Made by a program: the position numbers and the translations under genes. 8,679 bases of DNA from Bacteroidota bacterium (GTDB taxonomy: Bacteria > Bacteroidota > Bacteroidia > B-17B0 > Aurantibacillaceae). The stretch's first letter is position 1; each line of letters begins with the position of its first letter. The notes beneath the pieces are model-generated. The model did no database searches. It saw only the letters and a list, made by a program, of their open reading frames with translations, and was not told where the DNA came from. This document shows positions 1 through 6,260 of this stretch, in pieces. The stretch spans positions 1 to 8,679 of the forward strand of contig SYEI01000153.1 of assembly GCA_005800865.1 (NCBI GenBank), in the 5' to 3' direction.

Positions 1-1926
1 AGTATTGTAAACGTTGATTTTTACAAACTCATCATTTTTTAATGAGAAGTTTAAATGACAAACATCGCTTGTTGGATTAGGAAATACGTTTAATTGAATT
101 GCTGTTTGTTCGTGTTCTTTAATTCCAATCACTACTTCAGAGTTAGTCGTTAATTTTACTTCAGCGGCATTTAAAATTATTTTTTCATTAAGTCCTGCAT
201 TGTATTCGCTAACAGTAGCAATTAAATAAATGTTATCTGAATTAAATCTAAACTCTCCAGCCACTGAGGTTGGTAAGATGTATGAATACGTTTTTGAATA
301 GGTTTGTCCAATAGTTGAACCATTACTTGGTATGATACCTGAAGCGCCGTAAGCACCATCAGCAATATGATTAATAACGTATTGGTGTTTGTATGAGGCG
401 GCGCTCATTACATAATTACTGCCAATTAAATTACCGTACTGGTAGTAGGGTGATGCAGGAATGCTATATAAAGCATTGTGCTGATTCCATTGATTGTCTG
501 TACTATCACTAAGTGGACCGTATACATTATTTTCTTTAACGTATAGGTTAAGTCGGTAATCGCCTTTTACATCACCCACAAACGTACTCGATACAGTGGC
601 ATCAATTTGATTAGTTGTTGAATTATAACTGATATTTGTAATGGTAACGGTGGCGGGCACTTTCATTGCTAAACGTTGCGTGATATAGTTATTCCAATTG
701 GGAGTTTTAACAGTCGTTGCTTTATTGGCAGCAAAGTAATAACGGTCAATCAATGCGTTTGGAAATTCAGGAGTATAATCAGTAACTAAAACATCACCAT
801 TTACTGTCGACATATTATCTCCATCATGAATGGAAGCGGCGATGACATTTGTGTTCGTGCTAACGATTGATTTTAAAGTCGTATAACCGTCTGGAGACCA
901 AGCATGCGTTGCTCCAGTAAACTGCTCTACCAATACTTTTTTTGTTGGCGACGAGGAAGATATGGTTATAGAACCATTGATAGTGTCGTTGCTAGCAACT
1001 TGATCAGCTTGTGCGTTAATGGCGCTTGTCCAAATTTTAAAATTATTATAAACAGGAACTGAAGAATTATATAATGTCGAAAATGCAATTTCTCTGCTCT
1101 CTAAATAATTTATGGCAGGCGATAATACTTTTACTTCCGAAACGGTTGTGCCGTTATTCATCTTGTAATTAATGGTAAGGTTGGTGATAGGAGTGTAGCC
1201 ATTATTTTTAAATGTGGCTGAAATCACATTATTTGTATTGATGGTAGAATATTTATAAATGGAATGAGACATTGTACTTGCATCAAATTGGGTCGATATA
1301 TTTTCTACTTTAATATCATCTAACCATAATTGGTATTTATCGGTTGAGCCGTTTTTAAAAGCAATGCGAATGGTTTGTCCGTTAAAGGCAGAAAGGGATA
1401 GGCCTCTTGTTTGCCATGTATTAGATTCGGCTGTTTTGCTGTACATTAAATTTGTAAAATCACTTAAAAGAGGAGTAGGAGCTGTGCTTGTAGTTACATA
1501 CACTTCGTACCCATCCGCATTATTTACATCTGGCGACATAGATTCCCAAGTTAAAACACTATTTGCAGCAACAGTAATGGTTGGTGTAATTAACCAAGCA
1601 CTTGCAGTACCTATTGGTTTTAGCCAAGAAGTAGAAACTGCAAAAGTATCTGATGGATTTGTAGAAGGCACATAGCTTAACCAAGCTTTTTGTTTTTGTC
1701 CGTTTGCTCTAAAAGGAAAGTTACCGCTTAAAGTATCAGCAATTAAGTTTCCATTATTGATCGAAAACATGCCTGTGGGAACGTCGGCATACAAATATGT
1801 TTGCGAAGCATTATTGGTTGCTGTGGTTAAGGCTAAGTTATTAAATCGTTCGCTGTAAATAACTTGAGCAAACGATTGTTGTAAACTCAACGAAAGAAAT
1901 AATAAGTAAAGTATTTTTTTAAGCAT
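1..1926 (-). CDS. Secreted choice-of-anchor-J / Omp28-like protein with T9SS sorting domain (3' end cut off)
   Basis: The frame is open for 642 codons from the ATG at 1926 to the window edge, so the C-terminus is missing. Residues 1-20 form a signal peptide (KK, then a Leu-rich core, cleavage expected after SFA-20). Residues about 22-210 resemble a choice-of-anchor-J (cleaved-adhesin-like) beta-sandwich: AWLITP at 110-115, GYEVYV at 139-144, and WLDDIKVE at 201-208. Residues about 325-600 resemble Omp28-related proteins: KKVLVEQFTG at 329-338, an IHDGD segment at 366-370 and a FPNALIDR segment at 388-395. In that family the thioredoxin-like TGxxCxxCP motif usually follows; here both Cys positions are replaced (His341, Ser344). 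FPNPTS at 615-620 starts a type A T9SS sorting domain, of which roughly 50 residues would lie outside the window. It is probably exported to the cell surface by T9SS; its binding partner is unknown. The upstream operon ends in a terminator, so this gene probably has its own promoter. Confidence 0.85.
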   Translation of the reverse strand, partial: MLKKILYLLFLSLSLQQSFAQVIYSERFNNLALTTATNNASQTYLYADVPTGMFSINNGNLIADTLSGNFPFRANGQKQKAWLSYVPSTNPSDTFAVSTSWLKPIGTASAWLITPTITVAANSVLTWESMSPDVNNADGYEVYVTTSTAPTPLLSDFTNLMYSKTAESNTWQTRGLSLSAFNGQTIRIAFKNGSTDKYQLWLDDIKVENISTQFDASTMSHSIYKYSTINTNNVISATFKNNGYTPITNLTINYKMNNGTTVSEVKVLSPAINYLESREIAFSTLYNSSVPVYNNFKIWTSAINAQADQVASNDTINGSITISSSSPTKKVLVEQFTGATHAWSPDGYTTLKSIVSTNTNVIAASIHDGDNMSTVNGDVLVTDYTPEFPNALIDRYYFAANKATTVKTPNWNNYITQRLAMKVPATVTITNISYNSTTNQIDATVSSTFVGDVKGDYRLNLYVKENNVYGPLSDSTDNQWNQHNALYSIPASPYYQYGNLIGSNYVMSAASYKHQYVINHIADGAYGASGIIPSNGSTIGQTYSKTYSYILPTSVAGEFRFNSDNIYLIATVSEYNAGLNEKIILNAAEVKLTTNSEVVIGIKEHEQTAIQLNVFPNPTSDVCHLNFSLKNDEFVKINVYNT

Positions 1927-1930
1927 AGTA

Positions 1931-1961
1931 TAAAAATAGTGAGGCCTAACATTTTTGTCAA
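1931..1961 (-). promoter_or_regulatory. Candidate promoter of the Omp28-like gene
   Basis: On the minus strand a TTGACA (1956-1961) is followed, 20 bases after its TTG, by TATTTTTA (1931-1938). This resembles the Bacteroidota pattern TTTG/TTG - about 19 bases - TAnnTTTG, with the final G changed to A. It lies only a few bases before the ATG at 1926, so transcription from it would give an almost leaderless message. It is the best match I see between the upstream terminator and this gene, but such AT-rich matches are common by chance. Confidence 0.25.
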
Positions 1962-1988
1962 GCCCCACAAAAATAGGGTTTTTAATTA

Positions 1989-2036
1989 AAAAATAGCCTT
2001 CATGAGCAGTAATTTGGGTTGTAGAATGCTATTTTT
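1989..2036. repeat. Inverted repeat between operon terminator and Omp28-like gene
   Basis: AAAAATAGC at 1989-1997 is perfectly complementary to GCTATTTTT at 2028-2036, with 30 bases between the arms. Three further inner pairs (TTC with GAA) are possible after one mismatch. It lies downstream of the operon terminator in the direction of transcription. It could be a weak second terminator or an upstream regulatory structure, but the stem is mostly A/T and may be incidental. Confidence 0.35.
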
Positions 2037-2049
2037 AGTTAAAATGTTC

Positions 2050-2090
2050 TAAAAACAAAAGGCTTGATGAATATACACCAAGCCTTTTGT
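2050..2090 (-). terminator. Intrinsic terminator after the four-gene operon
   Basis: About 20 bases after the stop codon at 2111, the minus-strand RNA can form a 15-pair stem: 2076-2090 with 2055-2069, loop 2070-2075. Twelve outer pairs are perfect (ACAAAAGGCTTG with CAAGCCTTTTGT), followed by G-U, U-A and G-C. The wobble pair exists only in minus-strand RNA. A U-rich tract (TTTTGTTTTT) follows. The core of the stem is shared with the terminator at 7463-7499. Confidence 0.88.
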
Positions 2091-2110
2091 AAAACAATAA
2101 AAAAGGAATT

Positions 2111-3676
2111 TTATTTAGTTACCGATAATTTTTTAGTTACAATACCCTTATTGGAACTCACTGTAACATTATATAAGCCGCTAGTAAGCGATTTAGTATC
2201 TATTGCTATTATCTCGGAGTTATTATTTATTGTTTTGGTAGTTTGATAGACTAGTTTACCTAACATATCTATTACTTTGATATTTATTTCTAACTCGTTT
2301 TCTAAATGAGGGAACTGAATGTATGCTTCATTGATAGTTGGATTAGGGAATAAATTAAAAGTATTAGCATTAGTTATCTCTTTATCGTTAATGCCAGTAT
2401 AAACTTGATTACCATTTTTATCAAGTTTCATCACAAAGCCTTCACAAACTCCAGTAATTGTTGGGTTTGCAATATTATAGCGAACGCCACAAACTGCTAC
2501 ACCACTATCAGATGTGCCACAAATGCTATATGGGTCATAATAAAAATTAGGTGTATTATAAAAATTGTTCCATATAACATTGCCATTGGTATCCAGTTTT
2601 GTTACCATAATTTCCGTTAGTACATTTTGCGGAGATATTGGATTTTGCAAATTGGCGCCAGATTTACTTACTGTATATAAATAATTATATTTTTTACCTG
2701 TATTATTAAAATAGTTACTTGCTTCATGTATTCCGTTTTGCTTACCTAAAATGTTAGTTTTTATTACCTGATTATTATTTTTTATGATGGAAGTAATATT
2801 TTGATCATCCGATTGACAAGAGGCATCATAAACACCACTAAAATAGCCGCTTATAAAATAAGAATTTGCAGATATTTCTTGTAAGTTTCCACGCCATGAG
2901 CCCATGCCAATTTGTTCGGAGCAACCTGAGTTCGGTATTGGTGTTGCGCCAGCTGTTATATAAGTTAAGCTGTCCATATTAAAATGACTTACTAGGTTAA
3001 ATGTGGTATCAAGCTCATGTACTTGTAATCTACCCAAAGATGAAGGATAATCAAACCCATACCCACATACTAAAATATTATTACCGTAATTAATCATGCT
3101 TAATAGCCCATCACCATTTAATGTTGCAGAATCTAGCTTGTTTAGTTGTTCATCTATTTTGTAATAATGACTTTTCACGTCATTTATAGTGCTAAATCCA
3201 AGAAATATTTGGTTGTATTTTGTAACAGAGGTTTGAATCCCACTAACAACATTGCCATTGTAGCTGTTAAAAGTTGTTCTTCCTACTTCTTGAAAATTAA
3301 GATCATATTTTATTAGTGTAGGGAATGTAATTACAAAATTTAAATTGCTTCCAATATATTTAACCCCGTAAATATAATAGTGATTATTAATTAGTAAAGG
3401 ACGACCAAATGTATAAAAATTTGTGTCTATCTGAATTGAATCAATTAATAAACCATTATTGGTTATTTTAAGTAATTGAGTTGCAAAATAGAAATCGAGG
3501 TTTTGTTTAACAAATGGTTTTGTGTTAGTAATTAGTAAATTAGTAGTTCCAATTTCCTCGCAAATACTAAAAAAATTACTATTAATACTGTCTTGTTTAG
3601 TATATATAACTTGAGCATGACTAATTATATAACAAGTCATGCTCAAGTATAATGGTATAAAATATTTTTTTAACAT
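2111..3676 (-). CDS. T9SS-sorted secreted protein with propeller-like repeats, paralog A
   Basis: 521 codons from the ATG at 3676. The frame stays open upstream to another ATG at 3715, but that would overlap the preceding gene. The 3676 start leaves a 4-base gap and puts the signal peptide first (MLKK, hydrophobic core, cleavage after SHA-21). Residues about 25-430 contain repeated strand-turn units typical of secreted Bacteroidota beta-propeller-like proteins. The clearest is 359-421: KLDTNGN, W369, a DSGVAVCG segment at 390-397, then KLDKNGN at 417-423. Residues 438-521 are a complete type A T9SS sorting domain (FPNPT at 443-447, DMLGK, SGLYNV, final KKLSVTK). Cys252 (GCSEQIG) and Cys287 (ASC) have equivalents in the paralogs and may form a disulfide. 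The protein is expected at the cell surface or released. No catalytic motif is visible. It is probably co-transcribed with, and perhaps translationally coupled to, the lipoprotein before it. Confidence 0.88.
   Translation of the reverse strand: MLKKYFIPLYLSMTCYIISHAQVIYTKQDSINSNFFSICEEIGTTNLLITNTKPFVKQNLDFYFATQLLKITNNGLLIDSIQIDTNFYTFGRPLLINNHYYIYGVKYIGSNLNFVITFPTLIKYDLNFQEVGRTTFNSYNGNVVSGIQTSVTKYNQIFLGFSTINDVKSHYYKIDEQLNKLDSATLNGDGLLSMINYGNNILVCGYGFDYPSSLGRLQVHELDTTFNLVSHFNMDSLTYITAGATPIPNSGCSEQIGMGSWRGNLQEISANSYFISGYFSGVYDASCQSDDQNITSIIKNNNQVIKTNILGKQNGIHEASNYFNNTGKKYNYLYTVSKSGANLQNPISPQNVLTEIMVTKLDTNGNVIWNNFYNTPNFYYDPYSICGTSDSGVAVCGVRYNIANPTITGVCEGFVMKLDKNGNQVYTGINDKEITNANTFNLFPNPTINEAYIQFPHLENELEINIKVIDMLGKLVYQTTKTINNNSEIIAIDTKSLTSGLYNVTVSSNKGIVTKKLSVTK
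3609..3648 (-). promoter_or_regulatory. 14-bp perfect hairpin inside the start of paralog A
   Basis: ACTTGAGCATGACT at 3609-3622 is perfectly complementary to AGTCATGCTCAAGT at 3635-3648, with a 12-base spacer. In the message the hairpin begins at base 29 of the reading frame and covers codons 10-23, the end of the signal peptide. No U-tract follows, so it is not an ordinary terminator. A hairpin at the same place occurs in paralog B (6187-6224). A role in translation or export is inference. Confidence 0.6.
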
Positions 3677-3680
3677 GTTT

Positions 3681-4691
3681 TTAATCTGGAGTACTTCCAC
3701 ATGCATAAGTACCATAAGTTAAGTTTAAACCCCACCACATAGTATGTGTATAGGGAACACTTCCAGGCATTACTCTACCAAAAACGCCATAACTTGCAAT
3801 GTGCATCCCCGAAGGACTAGATGGCAAATTGCTAGCAGCATATCCTTGACTCAAAGTCACACGATTGTTTATATCGCTACCATACATTAATGGTTCAGAA
3901 CAAACTGTAGGTTTATTTGGTGAATAATATAATCCAGTCCATACATTGCCAAAATCGCCCAATTTAACAGTTACAACGTTTGCCCAATAAAAGCCAGGAC
4001 AAGATCCAATTGCGATGTTGCAATTAAGTTTTGCTGCACAACTATTTGGACCATCATTACCGCCCGAATAACAACTATAAGTTGTCATCCATGAATTTGA
4101 CCAATTTGCGGTATAAGTGCTTCTGTATGGGTCACAAAGTCCAGTGGTTTTTTGCGCTAAATCAGGGAACAAGGTGATGTTTGCAACGTAAGTAATTTTT
4201 GTGTTATTGAAATATGCAGTTATATCAATAACTTTCACCTTATCCGTTCCACTAGTTTTTTGGCTAATGTATTGGTTAAAATAATTATAAGTATTCGTTA
4301 AATCAGCAGCAGTTACATTATTATTTACATAATTTATTTCATAACTTGCAGAATCGCAAGATGTTTCTGAACCTGAAGGTATTTTATCAAAATTGAAGTT
4401 TAATGCTGCTTCTAAAATCCAAATGGAAGAATCTGCATGAACATCAACAGAAGTAACACGTTGATTGATATTTTGATTAGATGAGTGAAGGGAAGTATTA
4501 TGGCCTTTAAAATTTCTAACAGCCACTGTTATTAATTCAGGTGATAAATCATACATTTTCTGTTTCACCTCATTCGTAGGCGCACTAGCCTCTAACCCTT
4601 GAGGTTGTGGGTGGGGGGTAGTTTCATTTTTTTTACAAGCAAAAGTTCCTAATAAAAGGGCAGCTGATGCAATCATCAATTGGTTTTTCAT
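3681..4691 (-). CDS. Cys-rich outer-envelope lipoprotein, copy A
   Basis: 336 residues. The N-terminus is a lipoprotein signal peptide (KNQ, Ala/Leu-rich core, GTFAC with lipidation expected at Cys19), followed by KKNETTP and a Pro-rich linker. I do not recognise the mature domain as a named family. It is homologous along its length to the lipoprotein at 6261-7325. Shared elements are QGLEA (31-35), EVKQK (41-45), DSSIW-LEAALN (87-98), VIDI and NITLF (154-175), CDPY at 186-189, DGP (213-215), KLN-C (221-224), SSPSG (291-295) and YGTYAC (326-331). Eight Cys follow the lipid anchor (112, 186, 207, 218, 224, 231, 264, 331), suggesting disulfides in an extracytoplasmic domain. The acidic surface-export signal after Cys known from some Bacteroidota is not clear, so the side of the outer membrane is uncertain. 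It lies 38 bases after paralog B and 4 bases before paralog A, consistent with one operon. Confidence 0.85.
   Translation of the reverse strand: MKNQLMIASAALLLGTFACKKNETTPHPQPQGLEASAPTNEVKQKMYDLSPELITVAVRNFKGHNTSLHSSNQNINQRVTSVDVHADSSIWILEAALNFNFDKIPSGSETSCDSASYEINYVNNNVTAADLTNTYNYFNQYISQKTSGTDKVKVIDITAYFNNTKITYVANITLFPDLAQKTTGLCDPYRSTYTANWSNSWMTTYSCYSGGNDGPNSCAAKLNCNIAIGSCPGFYWANVVTVKLGDFGNVWTGLYYSPNKPTVCSEPLMYGSDINNRVTLSQGYAASNLPSSPSGMHIASYGVFGRVMPGSVPYTHTMWWGLNLTYGTYACGSTPD
4619..4691 (-). repeat. Near-identical 5' end of lipoprotein gene A (pair of 7253-7325)
   Basis: These 73 bases, from the start codon through the lipobox, match 7253-7325 at 65 positions by hand count, including an unbroken 33-base identity (4619-4651). 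The rest of the two genes is far more diverged. The stretch contains an A8 run on the coding strand (4627-4634) and is followed by a C6 run (4613-4618). Confidence 0.8.
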
Positions 4692-4729
4692 ATAGTTTTA
4701 AGATTAATTGGTTTTAGAAAATTTAATTA

Positions 4730-6250
4730 TTATTCTTTAATAAATTTACCTGAGTAGTAATTACTGCTTGTTTTTATTTTATAAATATAAATTCCGGCGT
4801 TAAATAATTCTGTATTTACAGGTGTTTTGTTAAAATAAGATTTATTAGAATATACTATTTTGCTCAAGGCATCATAAACATCTATTTGATAGTTTGATAC
4901 AAAAGGCAAATCAAAGTAAATTACATCTTTTGTCGGGTTTGGAAAACACTTAATTGAAAGATAATTAATATTACCTTGTTCCTTAATACCAGTTGAAATT
5001 AAATTACCATCTTTATTTAATCTAAGTATGAAATTTTCTCCAACACCAGGATTGACAGGAGTCAAATAATTGTATCTCAAACCAGAAACTAAAAAGCCAC
5101 TATCTATGGTTTGAATTACTGAAACAGGGCGATAAAACATGTCATCGCCATAACTTTTTTTCCAAATCAAATTTCCCATTGTATCCGATTTGCAAATCAA
5201 AATATTGGAATTATTTGCTTGTAGTATCCCCCCACTAAAGCCTGCAGAGCCAACTGAGTAAATATAGTTATCTTTAAAATCAACATAATTTACATTATCT
5301 GCATATTTTATTCCTCTTGTACTATCACTTATAAGTGTGGTTTTTAGGATATGATTTGTATTATCGATTATTGAATGAACTAGGTTGCTTCTATCATTAC
5401 AGCTGGCGTTATATACAACATCATAACTACCGCAAATAAAGTTTTTTGTAGGGGTTATTGGGACTACTTTAAAATATAATGCATTCACTCCAATTTGTGA
5501 TGAACAACCAGTTACTGGTGTTCCTCCAGCAGTAACATAAGTTAAGCTATCAAAATTAAAAATACTGTTTGTTTGAAGTAATGTATCTATAATTATTTTT
5601 TGTGGGCCAGGCACATTTAGCGCCGCTGGAAAACCATTTCCTGCAATAAGAATTTTATCATCAAAAGTTTTTCTCATTTCTATTACATCGTAATTACCAA
5701 TAAAAGTAACGGAATCTCTTTTGTTCAATTGAGTGTCAAGGCAATAGAACTTAAGATTATTATTCATATAATTTTTAACTGAAACAAATAACTTATTATT
5801 AATTTTAATTACATTAGAAGGAATTTCGATGGTGTGATTTAAATTATTTAACTTTTTCTTTTCTACACAATTAAATGAAGAATCAAATTTTAAAATGAAA
5901 GCGTCTTGTGAATTTACTGGTAAAATCAAAGTATCTAAATACACAGCAGACCAATAGTAATAACCGTTTGATTTAAAAGGAAAACTAACAGGGTTAAACC
6001 CTTTTGGGATATTGATACTATCAATCAATTGACCATTAAAATCATATGTCATTATTTGGTGCCTTTTTCTTGTAGGAAGTGATTGATTGTTATCTCGTAA
6101 AGCCAAAAATTGAAATTGATTAGTTTTACTTTGAGGTATCAAAGCAGAAAAATAATCTACAACTGCTGGTTGTTCCGCAACAATAAACTGACTGTTCCCT
6201 TTATAATAAAGGAAAACAGTCAGTAATATTAAAGTTTGTATTTTCAACAT
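4730..6250 (-). CDS. T9SS-sorted secreted protein with propeller-like repeats, paralog B
   Basis: 506 residues. The ATG at 6250 lies 10 bases after the stop of the preceding lipoprotein gene and opens a signal peptide with likely cleavage after GNS-20. The body (about 25-425) is homologous to paralogs A and C: LIAGNGFP (201-208), FNFDSLTY (231-238) with the following Gly-Thr-Pro turn and GCSSQIG (248-254), and NASC (281-284). A propeller-like unit follows at 354-416: KSDTMGN, W363, a DSGFLVSG segment at 383-390 and LNKDGN at 411-416. Residues 430-506 form a type A T9SS sorting domain (FPNPT at 436-440, AGIYIY, final GKFIKE). This domain is more diverged than those of A and C, which resemble each other closely. 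No terminator is visible in the 38 bases before the next lipoprotein gene, so read-through into copy A is expected. Function beyond surface export is unknown. Confidence 0.88.
   Translation of the reverse strand: MLKIQTLILLTVFLYYKGNSQFIVAEQPAVVDYFSALIPQSKTNQFQFLALRDNNQSLPTRKRHQIMTYDFNGQLIDSINIPKGFNPVSFPFKSNGYYYWSAVYLDTLILPVNSQDAFILKFDSSFNCVEKKKLNNLNHTIEIPSNVIKINNKLFVSVKNYMNNNLKFYCLDTQLNKRDSVTFIGNYDVIEMRKTFDDKILIAGNGFPAALNVPGPQKIIIDTLLQTNSIFNFDSLTYVTAGGTPVTGCSSQIGVNALYFKVVPITPTKNFICGSYDVVYNASCNDRSNLVHSIIDNTNHILKTTLISDSTRGIKYADNVNYVDFKDNYIYSVGSAGFSGGILQANNSNILICKSDTMGNLIWKKSYGDDMFYRPVSVIQTIDSGFLVSGLRYNYLTPVNPGVGENFILRLNKDGNLISTGIKEQGNINYLSIKCFPNPTKDVIYFDLPFVSNYQIDVYDALSKIVYSNKSYFNKTPVNTELFNAGIYIYKIKTSSNYYSGKFIKE
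6187..6224 (-). promoter_or_regulatory. Hairpin inside the start of paralog B
   Basis: ACTGACTGTT at 6187-6196 pairs perfectly with AACAGTCAGT at 6215-6224. A second stem of 5 pairs (6198-6202 with 6208-6212) closes a 5-base loop, separated by a 1x2 internal bulge. In the message it begins at base 27 of the reading frame and spans about codons 9-22, again the signal peptide end. Its stem sequence is unrelated to that of the hairpin in paralog A. Confidence 0.6.
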
Positions 6251-6260
6251 GTTGCTTTAG

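Noticed and set aside
1364..1675. Plus-strand open frame of 103 codons
   Set aside because: It lies wholly inside the Omp28-like gene on the opposite strand, which has a continuous frame with domain similarity; the plus frame has no signal peptide or recognisable motif.
2064..2246. Plus-strand open frame of 60 codons
   Set aside because: It starts inside the terminator hairpin and runs antisense to the sorting domain of paralog A.
2405..2620. Plus-strand open frame of 71 codons
   Set aside because: Antisense to the propeller-like repeats of paralog A, with low-complexity, Ile- and Asn-rich composition.
3677..3715. N-terminal extension of paralog A to the ATG at 3715
   Set aside because: It would overlap the 3' end of lipoprotein A and bury the signal peptide behind 13 charged and polar residues; the ATG at 3676 gives a normal secretory start.
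4626..4637. Lipoprotein surface-export signal after Cys19
   Set aside because: The residues after Cys are KKNET. The acidic clusters described for Capnocytophaga and Flavobacterium surface lipoproteins are not clearly present, so surface exposure cannot be claimed from this.
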